DNA of 64,000 nucleotides from Sanderia malayensis. Its lineage: Eukaryota > Cnidaria > Scyphozoa > Semaeostomeae > Pelagiidae. Every line of letters starts with the position of its first letter. Position 1 is the first letter of the stretch. The translations under genes and the position numbers were made by a program. The stretch lies in assembly GCA_013076295.1 (NCBI GenBank), contig RQOL01000824.1, forward strand, positions 2,728,001 through 2,792,000. Direction: 5' to 3'. Positions 11,608-24,322 of the stretch are shown here, in pieces. The notes below the pieces were generated by a model. It ran no database searches and was not told the origin of the DNA. It saw only the letters and a program-made list of their open reading frames with translations.

Positions 11608-14600
11608 TCATGTGCCAAATGTCTTGATCAGGCGAGCAAACTCTGAAAACATAAAGAAATTGAAAAAATATGATTACCTAGCCTTGTGTGAGGGTTGAAA
11701 AGTTGAGTACAAAGGTAACAGAGATTTGTCAAAGTTTTATCGAGTTATCAAACTGCAGAAGCACGCAAAATGAAACCCATACTCCTAAGGAGTGTTTCTA
11801 CCGTTAGAGCCTGGGAGCCTTGAGCCCCAGAAGCCTAGAGCCTTGGCCCCCCTATTAGAACACTCTAATCCAAGGAATATCAGTTAAGATGGGAAGTTAT
11901 TAAACACATCCAGAACTTCAACTTAAAGCCAAAACACAGGCACGTAACATATAAAGTAAAAGGATATGTAGACATAAAGACTACACTAACTACATTGCGT
12001 CCCTGTGCCTCACTCGTTTTGCTCGCTCCGTTGTGGAGGGAGTTGTGTTGAGTTGAGCGAGTTGAGCGAGTTGCGAACGAGGCACTGGGACGTAATGTAT
12101 TGAGTCTACATAAATACCTCTAATATTAATAAAACCATCGACATCCCAATCGAAAACTCTTATTAATTTAGTAATCTCTTCGATGCTCATTTCTTCTCCG
12201 ATCTGCGCAAGCGCGTGCTGAAATTCCTCAGGGCCTATCAACCCATTTCCATCAGTATCAATAACATTGAATGCTCTTTCTATCTTTTCTTGATCTGTTG
12301 CTCCTGCCTCTGGCCGGACAAGACTCTCCAACTCTTCAAAACTGATCTGTCCATCACCTGTAGCAAAATACGATGAAATACATTGCATTATGCTTGTCTA
12401 ACCTATTTAATGTTAGTTTAACCTGTAGAAGAGGAGCTTCTCTATTAACTATGGTTTGACTAGAGTGAACACAGATACCGTAAATCCTCGATGTTCAGAA
12501 TGAGACAAGTCTACCTTGATGGATTGCAAAAGCTTATTTAATACTGCAGAACACGTTGTTTGCGTTCAGAGGTGCAATGTGGGACAAACGTCCCTGGGAC
12601 ACCTGAAAATTTCATTGGATTATGCTTTGCTTCTGCGCACTTTGTTCCCTCCCTGTGAGCAGAACCCGACCCCCCACTCCCCCCTAAACAATGTTGTCTT
12701 GTGCACCAGTCCTTTCTCATAGCCGGGCCAAAAGAATTTCGGCGATATTGAAAATAACCGCCTACACAGACAACATTGTTTTGGGGGGACGGGGATGAAG
12801 TATGCGTGTAAAACGTGCTAAAATCCTGGGTGTCCCAGGACTTTTGTCCCCTATTGTAGTTATAATTAGGCAAATGAGTCACTGGCTTCGTGCTGCGCAA
12901 GATACAAACTACATGAATCGAACAAGTGATAAGTCTCATCCCTATTTACTTCATGGTTATGAACACCATGTTACGCTGTTTATTAAACAAGTTTAAAAAA
13001 GACAAAGTGCGCAGGTTTAATGAAGCTGGGGTCTCTAAGTGAGCGCCATAGGGGATCCAGATAAGAGCAGAAGGGTTGGACAAATTTGACAAATTATTAA
13101 ACGGAGGCACGCACCATGTTTCATAAGAATACAAATTTTTCTCCCAGCCTCAACATTCATTCTTACAGATTTTCAATTTTAAGTCAGAAATTGTTCTTAA
13201 GCTAATCTTAGCCCAATTATACCTTGCTTTGTGAAAGTGCTCAGGCAACCAAAACATCTTTGTTCTGACGACGCTTGGGCAGTACACTTACATAATTTTA
13301 GCGAATTTGATATTCTTATAAAGTATATTCTTATGGACAGTTTCGCATGTTTAATTTGCACCTGTAAGATTAAATTTACGCATGAATAAATCTCCATACC
13401 GCTCGTGTCTATCATTTCCATGATTTCCTTCAGTTCGTCATCAGAGATTTTAATTCCAAGCTGCTCCATGATATTGAAGAGTTCTTCTTGCGAAATCGAA
13501 CCACTTCCATCTTGATCGATCAGTTGAAACGCTTGTAAGAGCTCTACAAAAAACAAAATCGGTTGAGAAATAAATACGCAAGAGAGATACATGTAAATAC
13601 AGGCAGAAAATCTCAATCAACAATAATATAAAAAGCTATAGTTCGGTATACGGGTATCTGGTATTCAATGTTGCAGATGTAACTTTTGGGGAAATCATAC
13701 TTTTTGTAAAAACTCCTCAACATTTGCCAAACCTGGATATTTACCAGTGTTATTCTTAAATTTCAATTGTTGTTTTGCAACTTTAAGCCTTAGTATTCTC
13801 AGAAACACTATTCTCATAAAAACTGTGTATTTCTGATCAGATTAAGTCAAAGCCAAACAAAACAACGATATAGGATTTCGTATACTAGTATCTAACATGA
13901 ATGAACGACAGTGATATAGGACCCCAAATCAGAGGCCAATGTCATTATCTGATACACAAAGCTAAACTCAAACTATACACTCCTCAAAGTTAGTATGTAT
14001 ATCAACCTCAAAGAGGACTGTAAATCATAATTCATAGCTATATTTCGTAAACACAAAAAAGCTGTAAATATAGACTTATATTTAAGAGTTGTGTGAATTG
14101 AATGGACCAAAACAGTGCTTGAACATATTGTGATATATGATGAGGTTGTTGATAGTGGATACAACCAAACATCGCTTTTCGATACTACAAGAATGCTTCG
14201 TGAGTAAATTACTCCTCACAACAGATTATATCTACATAAATACGATTTGATCCTACATTATCTTACCATTCACGGCTTTGAGGTTCATTTCAGGAATAAT
14301 TTCGAATCAGTGAAGCTGTGAAATGTTGATGTCAGTAATCCTCACTGACGAAGTTTAACTAAGCACGGCACCTGCCATGGCCTGGCCCATTGAAATGAAC
14401 TAGGCTAACAAGATTTTCACCTTCATTCCGATTACTACTTCTCAAGACGGGGGTGCTACGCAATTTTCATCATTCAAGCAAGCTCGACTTGTTATTAAAC
14501 TTGATCATGGTCCACCGAGCCGAAATTAAACGTTCATCGTGACGTCACAAGCGAATCAGTCATGGCAAGCTGGGAGTTTTTCTTCGGCGATGTTGTAACA

Positions 14601-17494
14601 GGTTTTTATAGATAGGTAAATTGCGCTATTCATGGGTGTCAACAATGTTACGACTGGCCCCTACTGGTATTGTGGACACGAGCTTCGAGACTTGAAGCCC
14701 AATATTGATGTTACAAACTATTAAATATTGATATTTTAATGGTGAACTGCTTCAGTTGAACTTTAACAATGAATCGTATAACTATAAATTGAATTAGATT
14801 ATGTTTCCCAGGCAACGTTTATGATGACACTGAATGATTAATGGTTAGTGACAAATCATCGATGATTAATGATTAATGACGAATGGTTAAATATCAATGA
14901 AAAATGATTGATTATTATAATTTATGATTACAATTACCGTAAATTCTCTATTAAGCCCCCCCTCTCAATTAAGCCCCCCCTCTCTAATTAGCCCCCCCTT
15001 TTCAGAGAGAAAAATTTAATAAGCCCCCCCTCTCAATTTAGCCCCCCCCAAATCTTCACTGATGACAAAATAAGTAAACTTGACAAACAACTGAGATTTT
15101 CATTTTATTCATTGGTCGTTCAATACTTCTTAACAAATTCAAATTCAAATCATTTAGTAGATATAAACGTTTTTCACACAGACTTCATTGAATAATGTAT
15201 TTCATGTATTATTTAATGTATTTCCACCACTGAAAATGGTTTTCTATTACAAAATATTTATTAAGCCCCCTCTCTCAATTTAGCCCCCCCTCTCTAATAA
15301 GCCCCCTCTTTAAAGTACTGAAAAACAATAAGCCCCCCGGGGGGCTTAAAAGAGAATTTACGGTAATACCCGATTATTGCGTTTAACCATTAATGACTGA
15401 TAATTAAGTATAATGCTTGGTGATTGCTAATCAATGTTCACGATTAATAATCAGTGATTGTGATTAATGATCAATGATTTGCAGCATTATAGTATATTAC
15501 AAAACTTTACATCTATTCACATTAGCCTTTTTTTTATTCTCGGGACTTAGAACACCAAGTTTTGTTCTACAGTAAACACCCATGTATAAGAACCTGTGAA
15601 TTCTGCATCCAGCCTATTGTTCAAATACAATAGTGTATTGTCTTTTCTATTGTTTTGCGCAAGGACTTCAGCCTGGAAGGTTCTTAACCCACTGGTTCTT
15701 ATATGCGGGTGTTTACTGTATTCATAGGCTTATTATCCAGTCCAATAACATAGATGCTTCATTCAGATGCTTTCAAATAAGTTCAGTCTATCTCAAAAAC
15801 GTAACCAACCGGGGAGGGGGTAGGGGGTCACGGCCATCCCCCTTGCGTCAGAATTCATGTATTTATCGCATTCATTCAAAGGCTCATTCATGGTTGACTA
15901 TCAGCATTTGGTAATAGCTCCCACCTTAAGAATTCCTGGCTACGCCCTATCTATTCTAACATTCTTTGAACCTGTTATGCATGACTGGTTATGATTGATC
16001 ATTCTGATCAGTGGTGATGATAAAGAAAAATGCGAGAACCTCCTTAAGCACCATCTTTAATCAAAATGAAAAAATTATCCGAGATAATATCAGACAATTA
16101 AATTTGTCAACAAAATATAAATGAAATCGCCGTGTTTGAACTTGAATTATGTAATAGTTTCATTGAAATCTTCAAATTACGTCTGTCTGGTGATATCAGA
16201 TGTACAAATGCTAAGTTCCTCTCATTTCATCATGACTGAATAATGCATTTAGTTCCACCCTTGGTTATTACATTAAATTCCTCTTAATCGAATTTTTGCA
16301 AACATTACCCATCTGTGCGTGAAACATAAAGCTTTATCTTAAGAACAAATAATTTTTGGCATGAATTTTTAATTTGGTAAATTTGTTAAAGAAAATCAGC
16401 TTCGCGGGCAGAGTTTACAAAGTTTATCAAATATATTCTTTGAGACCTTCATGAGGCATTTCAATCCAGCCTTCTAATTATCAGGTTCCTCAAGTTGTTT
16501 ACGAAATCTGGGAATGAAAAGGTGGGATGCACTACCTCCCACTTTCAACGTGATTTCAAAATAATACCCACTGTGGGGACTTATAGAATAGCCTATTGTG
16601 AGATCTTTAACAAATACAAAGAATGGTTAAAACTCACCTTCTGGGGAAATATTTCTTAGACTGTCCAAAGCAGAGTTACCGAAATAAGCCTGAAAGAACA
16701 AAATCATATAGGATAAAAAGAATAAAAAGTATATAATTTCATTGTTTAACATGTTAGTAATAAATTTATATGAAAATATAATGATTTATAAGACGATACA
16801 TATGAGAGTGAAATGTCTCCCTTAGCAAATACAGTACTCCATGGCATGGCATGGTAAGCAAAGCGAGATTATAATGATAAAAATAGCACAGAAAGATTAC
16901 AGCATTAGTTGTTACTCAGAGTTTCAAGCTATTGTGGTCAACAGGCAATTGAATATAACTACTCATGTTCGATATTTATAAGGATCGGGCATGCAGTACT
17001 CTTTCTGCGCTATTCTTATCATCGTAAGAAGATACATATGAGTACAGTATAAAGAAGCTCTTCACGTACACCCTAATATAAAGAAGCCCTTCACGTACAC
17101 CCTAATATGAAGAAACCCTTCACGTACACCCTAATATAAAGAAACCCTTCACGTACACCCCAATATAAAGAAGGCCTTCATTTCATGGACACCCTAATAT
17201 AAAGAAGACCTTCATGTACACCCTAATATAAAGAAGACCTTCATGTACACCCTAATATGAAGAAACCCTCCACGTGCACCCCCACTTCACGTACACCCTA
17301 CTTTCCCCCAAAGAAAAATGTGGAAAAATAGGGGTGCACGTGAAGATATACAGACGTGGGATAGGATGATAGCGCTTGCTAAAACATGTACAGTTTCACA
17401 AGTCGTTACAAAATTGCACCATAAACATTAGTAAGAAAGTATACAGGTGTGAAAATCATTCGAAGAATCATCTATATCAACGATAACTCACCAT
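11608..17494 (-). CDS. Calmodulin-like EF-hand protein 1 (157 aa)
   Basis: Small calcium sensor with four EF-hands. Exons: 17494-17492 (the ATG alone, followed by GTGAGT), 16689-16638, 13543-13400, 12357-12118, 11642-11608 (stop TGA). Total 474 nt, 158 codons, all phases consistent. Loops: DQDGSGSISQEE, DTSGDGQISFEE, DTDGNGLIGPEE, DWDVDGFINIRE. All four keep an acid at position 1 and Glu at 12, so all may bind calcium, although loop 2 has Ser at position 3. It starts MAYFGNSALDSL and ends EFARLIKTFGT. It lacks the calmodulin N-terminus and central-helix sequence, so it is a divergent calmodulin/troponin-C-like paralogue, not calmodulin itself. The last three junctions are in the same phase as in the calmodulin gene at 33-40 kb. 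Confidence 0.85.
14935..15365. mobile_element. TACCGTAAATTCTC-type MITE with CCCCCC blocks
   Basis: Left end TACCGTAAATTCTCTATTAA and right end reading TACCGTAAATTCTCTTTTAA on the other strand: terminal inverted repeats of about 25 bp. Each end region carries several AAGCCCCCCCTCTC blocks. Length 431 bp. It lies in an intron of calmodulin-like gene 1. Confidence 0.75.
15568..15720. mobile_element. Pogo/Tigger-like MITE, copy 2 (best preserved)
   Basis: CAGTAAACACCC at the left and GGGTGTTTACTG at the right, flanked by TA on both sides; arms extend through TATAAGAACC. CAGT termini with TA target are typical of pogo/Tigger-type elements. 153 bp, no coding capacity. Confidence 0.8.
17040..17290. 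repeat. Minisatellite, about 29-bp unit
   Basis: About eight copies of a unit containing AATATAAAGAAGCCCTTCAC and GTACACCCT, in the first intron of calmodulin-like gene 1. Confidence 0.9.
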
Positions 17495-18655
17495 TTCAAA
17501 CCAAAAAGTAAGCAAAAATCTCTCTCTCTCTGGATATTTAGAGTGGAGACCTCACCAAAACATCAATCAAAAACAGTGGCTCTGAAGAGGAATTAAGGAA
17601 AAAACATTCTTCAATGCTTTATATCAGCAGGTCCATGTCTTGGCCACAAAAGCAGAAAACCATTTAAAACGACAAAACTGAGAACAAGGTTTGTCAATTT
17701 GTTGACATTCAAATTCAGCGTGAAGTCATACAAAATTAAGTAAGAGAAAACAGAGAATTTGTCTGCATTCCTATCAAGTCGTGTGTGAGCAAAGCATACA
17801 TGTCAATAAACCTATGGAGATTTGCTTACCAAACAAGAAAAGCGAAATCCTTGAAGTGATGTACAGTCTTAACAATTGATCATTAGCACCAATTATACCG
17901 AAGCAAAGTCACTTTAGCCGCATAGTAAAAACATTGAACTCGAGAACTGTATCGAAATAAAGCCACCAGGCCTGCCTATATTTACTAGTGGTCTGATTGA
18001 AACAAGTCCTATGAAGCGCATAAGAGTCTTATCCCGGACAGCTTTTCTTTGCTGTTATTTCAAAAACCACCATCTTGACAGACTGAATCCATCATGATAA
18101 ATATTTGATGAAACTTCAGATCGAATTTTAAAAACAGTTGCAGTCTTACCAGAAAAAAGACCATTATATCTACACCAAATACCTGTTTATCCATCTCTAA
18201 TTAATACCTCTCTGTCTCAAACCTCTCTCGAGTTGTTATTTCTCTATCTGGGACAAATATCTCGCAATTCGAACAATTTTTCCCACTTGCACTTTCCCGC
18301 TCCAAAATGAAATCGTTAATTTCTAACAGACATTTCTGCTTTGAAAAAGTCTGGTGCGTATGTTATCAGCATTGAATTGCTTTCTCAAAAATCCTCGATA
18401 ACAAGTACAATTTAAATATGGCTATAAATTGGGAAACCTAAATAAGACATAGCTCACGTTCTCGCATACTCTGTCGCATAATCACCTCGTTGGTGATCAA
18501 AATCATGCTTTCTTATTGTTAATTTATATATTTATATGTTCAATTAGGCTCCAAATCGAACTGAATTGAAATAAACTAAAGATGGCTTGGAATTTATGAG
18601 TCTGTTTCTCTCGTTCGTGAAATCTTCTTGTCTTTAGAGTCTGTTGTTTCAAGCA

Positions 18656-21600
18656 CTACCGTCCACGGCCTTGGAGTGAACTTTTCGAAGCGGATTTCGT
18701 TCTGCAATAAATACAGTTATAAATACTAATCATAAATTTCCGATCCTGGCATGGAGTGAAAGTTAAGCCCTGTTTACATCACATAAACTAACCCGGGTTC
18801 GCCCTAGGTTTAAAGTAACACGGGTTAGTTTATGTAGTGTAAACAGGGCTTTAGGGGTAAGGATTAGGGTTATGGCTAGCAGAATTAAAAAACATTCAAG
18901 CCGTTAGGATACTCTTGCATAAACTTCTTGCCAAAAGTAACACCATTAGAAAAGCAGAAGAGTTGTGGAAAGCACCACACTAAAAACTATTGTAGAAGAT
19001 CTCCTTAAAAGATCGTAATGATATTCGAATTATCTCATTCAAGAAACGAGCATTTATGACGTCCATCAAAAGACCAGAGATTCGCATTGAAACACAATTC
19101 ACATCATATGGGCCGTTTTAATTTCAGGGTAATTTCAATGCCAATACAGGCACTGCTCAGTTGAAATCTGAAATTTTATTCGCCAGATTTGACTTCCTCT
19201 GGACAGGTATCTTGGAGTTGTAATGCGCGTCTTCCCCGACGGTCGCTAGGGAGGAGCTACAAATCAAAAGTCTTCAAGCGTTCCTCCTGCCCGAGAAACT
19301 CTTGAAATAAAAAATGATAGAAGTATGCCTTACACTTTAGCCTGTTTTCCGTGGGTCTTTGGAAACTGTTGTCCTTGGTACATCGACGAACTATCAGCAT
19401 CTTCGGTCGACATCTCAGAGGTTTGTGCTTTGATAGCTTTCTTTAGGTTTTCGGTCTGAAATGATCGAATAACAGAAATGTAGTTAGTCGAGTCGTCGTA
19501 GCAGTATCGAAAGCTGGATGCTCATACCGTCTAGTTTCGATTAAACGCCCCGGGCGTTTATTAAATTTTTTCGATATTTTAGGACGGCTTATATTCAAGG
19601 GGGCGTTTAATAGAGGGGGTTTTTATTGAAAAATATTCTAAAATAGGGGGCCTTTATTCGAGGGGGCGTTTAAAAGAAAGGGCATTTAATCAAAGCATTA
19701 CGGTATCTGCCATTGTAAGAATGTGAGCTGCTGCAATAGGGTATACAACGTTGGGAGTAAAATTATCAAAAAAGCAATAACCATAGAGGTTGTGAAAGAT
19801 GTAAACGAAAAAAATGAAAAACAGAGAAAAATATTAACTTCAGCTTCGATTTGCTTCTTCATTCTCTGGCTATTTTCTTTTACATTATTCGATCGTTGCA
19901 TGTGGGTTTGGACGTTTTGCAACAATCCATCGCAATTTGTGCACCTGTATGAATTCGGTTTTCATATGTTAGTCGGAGTTTTAGCAAAGGAGAGAAGAGT
20001 GGATCAGAGCAGAACGGAGAAGATTAGAGCAGAGCAAAACAGAGCAGAGCAGAGTCGAGAAGATTAGATGATAGCAGAGCAGAGCAAAACAGAGCAAAGT
20101 AGAGCAGAGTAGATGACAGCAGAACAAACCAAGCATAGAAAAGTAGAGTGGATTAGAGCATAGCAAAGCAGAGTAGAGCAGAGTCGAGCAAAGCAGAGCA
20201 GAGTATAGCAGATTAGATGATAGCAGAAAACAGCAAAACAGAGCAGAGCAAAGCAGAGCAAAACGGAGCAAAACAGAGCAGAGTAGAGCAAGCTTACCAT
20301 GCATCAAGTGCATTGACTACTTCATCTATGGTTTCTGATTTAATGTCTCTTCCAATTACAAATTCAATCTCTAACTGTTTTAGTAAAGAGAGGAAATACT
20401 TTAGCACCAGATGTGCCATTAGCAGATAATAAAAAAAACTAATTGATATAAAATGCGAGATATTCTTACCTGTTGCCTTTGTTGATCCAATTTCCCAAGA
20501 ATTACTCCAGCATAAACTGCTTCAATTATGAGATCCTTGAACAAAAAGAATTTATATTCATAAAAGTTATTAACTCAAGTCTCAATTTCTATATATCTGT
20601 TCTGTTCTATGCTTCAGATCAGAGCCTCAACAACTCAGAACTCTAACTACCAATAACACTATGAATCCTCGAATAAGATCTCTCCTCACATAAGCCCCCA
20701 TTTCGATAATCATTTATAAAGGTAATGCTGTGTAATGTATGACCAATAACTTCAAGGTTTTACAATTCATGACTTTGCATTGTTTTTCAAGTATTAGTTC
20801 ACTGAAATAAACCACTTATGGTCACATGAAATAAAACCACAGCAGCAGTAGATACCTTACCTCTAATTCACGAACACTTTTCATGCCGAGCTCGCAAAGC
20901 AGAGCTCTGTATGCTATATGCTACAAAGAAAACAGACTTTGAGTCATGTAATGTTTTATATGCAAGTTTCAGAGGTTTGCTGAGGTAATGCTTTTGGCTT
21001 ACTCTTGAAGATGATGCTAATGCGATGATTGTAAGGTGTCTGAGCTTCGTGATTTGTACAGGGTTCAGTGTTGGGAAGTTGGAGATATTTTCTGAAGAGA
21101 ATAACAAGCAATTGATCATCTCTTCAACTGGTTATCACTACACATAGATTGATAAAATAAACATAAAAATAAAAGCATAAAAACACTGATAAACTGACTA
21201 TCATTAAAACCAAATCTAGATTATCATCATTATTATTTTATTTTTGAATAAATCTAAAGATAAAATAATAATGATTTTGTTTTCTTATTTTTGAATAAAT
21301 CTAAAGATAAAATAATTTATGATTTTGTTATATTATTTTGTTTTTAATAAACATTGGGTGTAAAAGTTGATAAGACATTCTGAATAAAATCCCTTTGATA
21401 AAATCTCCTTGATCATGTTTCGGTCTAAAGTCAACACTTATCGAAATTTCAACTGTTTTATAAAAGTAGTATTGCACCTTCGTAATCTTTGTAGTTGCCA
21501 AATGCAAACAGATTTAAGAGATCCCAATCCTTCTTATATTCACCAACGGAGAGCTGCAAGTCAACATCAGTATTGTAATCAAATAGCCTATACTGCCATA

Positions 21601-22122
21601 CGTTCATTAGGATTTAATACATGCTGCACATAACTTCTTATGCAAAGTTATGAGCAGCATGTATTCAATGTGTATATACACTTGACATCTCAAGAGAAAT
21701 GAAAATTTTTCAATAAATTACAATTTTGAAGTAGCAAATGCCCCAATTATACAATATCAAAGTTGGGGGCAATTGGAAAGTATTTGAGATAGCAAATGTT
21801 TGAGATAGCATGCGCAGTCAAGATAGCAGATGTCAACTGCATTATAATTAGATGTTAGATCAGTCTTTAACAAGATTGCAATCATGTTCTCATAACTGTC
21901 TTCAAAACATCAAATTATATAAATAAAACATTAAAAGTAATCCTGTGGTCATACCTCTGCTATGTTTGGCATTTCAAGTAGCTCTCCAAAAAAATAAACG
22001 CCTGGGGCTTCTGTAACCTGGCGGATTAATTGTGCGGCTGCAGAACTTTTTGCACTTTTCGCCAGCAGCAAAAACTGTTCCAAAGGACTTTTGTGGGATA
22101 TTTTCCAAGCCTCGTCAGCCAT
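18656..22122 (-). CDS. COPS7: COP9 signalosome complex subunit 7 (269 aa)
   Basis: PCI-domain subunit of the COP9 signalosome, which removes NEDD8 from cullins and so controls cullin-RING ubiquitin ligases. Exons: 22122-21955, 21553-21478, 21091-21003, 20920-20861, 20535-20470, 20374-20298, 19944-19839, 19455-19334, 18701-18656. Total 810 nt; every junction phase fits. Recognisable family stretches: [76 protein letters not shown], then a coiled coil ([18 protein letters not shown]) and a basic C-terminus. Human COPS7A and COPS7B are about 275 and 264 aa, so this is complete. An alternative upstream ATG at 22140 would add six residues (MVQIRD); I chose 22122 because the length before LEQF then matches the family better. 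Confidence 0.95.
18766..18850. mobile_element. 85-bp AGCCCTGTTTACA MITE with TTA duplication
   Basis: Near-palindromic element: AGCCCTGTTTACATCACATA at the left and its complement at the right, with CTAACCCGGGTT inside. TTA flanks both ends (18763-18765, 18851-18853), a target duplication typical of PIF/Harbinger elements. It lies 65 nt upstream (in transcript terms) of the last COPS7 exon. Confidence 0.8.
19525..19705. mobile_element. TACCGT-type MITE with GCCCC blocks, second copy
   Basis: Both ends read TACCGT inward, followed by a TTGATTAAA-like segment and CGCCCC/GCCCC blocks (GGGGGCGTTTAA inside). It resembles the element at 14935-15365 in plan but not closely in sequence. It lies in a COPS7 intron. 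Confidence 0.6.
19985..20292. repeat. AGAGCAGAGCAAAAC-type tandem array
   Basis: Degenerate purine-rich pentamer array (GAGCA, AAGCA, GAGTA) ending only a few bases from the COPS7 donor at 20298. The frames at 19981-20313 derive from it. Confidence 0.9.
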
Positions 22123-23052
22123 ATCTCGTATCTGCACCATCGCGTGGAAACAAAATAAAAAGTATTGCTGTATTTGTATCATCAAATTTACAAACGTTTT
22201 AAAAATTATACTACACTGCCAAAGTATGGCAGTCTTCAAAAATATCTCGGATATCCAAAAACAAGTATTTACTATTCTATTATAAAGCACTTTTGCACTT
22301 AGTTAGGCAGGCTAGGCCATTGGCTTTAGATAGGCCAAGTCACGAAGCAATTTACGACGCTGGCAAAATGGAAAGCTTACACGTTTCAATTATATTTTAA
22401 AATAGCAAAATTAAGTGCGTAAATAGCATATGTATTACCTTTTCCTTTATTTCTTCAATAATTTGACATCTTTAAGGTAGAAAAGTCACTCTAAACCATA
22501 TGTTAATTCTTCACCTTTCAGAGTACGTGAAACAGGCGTGAGATGAGAATATACATTGAAGTGAATTGTTCAAGAATAAATTTGGGCCATGCAATTTTGA
22601 CCACATTTGGCCCAAAGAGTTTGCAAAAGCGAGCCAGACAAGAAATATCTTCAACGATCGTGCTGTAGATGTTAAGAATACAATTTGCTGTTTCTAAATA
22701 TAAATGTATCACCTACAACATTTACGTTTTCATACAAAACAATAAAACCTAAGACAATAAATAGAGTTTGAAATTTGAAAGTGTATGACATTATTGTTTC
22801 AAAATAAGTTCTCTTTGATTAACTCTACTTGTCATAATCTGTTCTTTACGTCTTGCTAGGTTTCCATAAACTTCTATTGCAGCTCAGTCAATGTGAAACA
22901 TGCATACGTTTGTAGAATTTTCTGGCTAGTTTGCAATTTAGTGTGCCATCATAATCTTGACGTATTCTGCAAAACATCAGACAATCAAATCAATTGATGC
23001 ACATAATATTGTGTATTCATTAATACATTATTGCTGAAATATTACGCCATGT

Positions 23053-23790
23053 AGTATTACGTCATGCTTACTCCTGCGCAGTGGCCTATATATGGCACTG
23101 CGCATACACGCCCACCTTTAGGGCACTCTAACCCTAACCCTAACCTTTACCCTAACCGATATACTAGACACTGTCAGTAGCATTACGTCATGCTTACTCC
23201 TGCGCAGTGGCCTATACATGCTACTGCGCATGCACACTCACTCTAACCCCAACCCTAACCCTAACCCTAAGCCTAACCCTGACTGATACACTAGTCACTG
23301 TCAGTAGCATTACGTCATGCTTACTCCTACGCAGTGGCATATGTATGCTACTGCGCATGCACACCCACCTTTAGGGCACTCTAACCCCAACCCTAACCCT
23401 AACCCTAACCCTAAGCCTAACCCTGACTGATACACTAGTCACTGTCAGTAGCATTACGTCATGCTTACTCCTGCGCAGTGGCATATGTATGCTACTGCGC
23501 ATGCACACCCACCTTTAGGGCACTCTAACCCCAACCCTAACCCTAACCCTAAGCCAAACCCTAACCCTGACTGATGCACTAGACACTGTCAATATCATTA
23601 CGTCATGGTTACTCCTGCGCAGTGGCCTATATATGCTGCTGCGCATGCACGCCCACCTTTAGGGCGCTCTAACCCTAACCCTAACCATTAGCCTACCCCT
23701 GACTGACACACCAGACACTGTCAGTAGTAGTACGTCATACATACTCCTGTGCAGTGGTTTATATATATAACTGCGCATTCACTCCCACTG
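23053..23790. repeat. Satellite of about six units carrying telomeric CCCTAA runs
   Basis: The motif ACGTCATGCTTACTCCTGCG (or close) recurs at about 23056, 23187, 23312, 23457, 23599 and 23732, giving a unit of about 125-145 bp. Each unit holds a CCTATATATG-type core, CTGCGCATGCAC, CCCACCTTTAGGGC and then a variable run of CCCTAA hexamers (2 to 5). Unit length differences come mostly from the hexamer number. The last unit is decayed. Confidence 0.9.
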
Positions 23791-24322
23791 TTAGTACATC
23801 TAAATTAAAACTGGATCAAAACCAAAGTAGATGGCCTCATCAGGTTTTGAACCAGTGATCTAGAGGTTAGGGTGCAGGTAAGTTACCAGTACTCTACCGT
23901 AGCGCTGGCAAACAACAAGGAATAGTCAAAGATCAAAGGAATCAACGGGCCAGACATATAGTCATCCTTCACGCGTTGATATCAGTCATCTACCGTTACG
24001 CTTCAGATACATGCGTCATGCCACATTTGAAATTGGCCGGCAGAGCAAATCATTCGGTTGTCGAATTAAAATTAAAATGTGACATATGAGAGAAGCAAGC
24101 TAACATCTAACCCCTTGAACTACTTCACTTTTCGGTTAAAGTTGAGTCGCTGCTTAACAGGATAAAACCTTAGAAGAATAAATAATACTTTTTAAATCAC
24201 CTTTCGTTCTGTTTTCTATTTCTAAGCGAAAACCACTAGTACCATCTGATTATTTGCTTTACATCAAAGCAGCACTCATTTTAACAATGCTAACAGCTAG
24301 TAACAACAGTAATATACTAATG

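Noticed and set aside
19981..20313. Long serine/leucine/cysteine-rich minus-strand frame
   Set aside because: Generated by the AGAGCA array; the real COPS7 exon is 20374-20298 in another frame.
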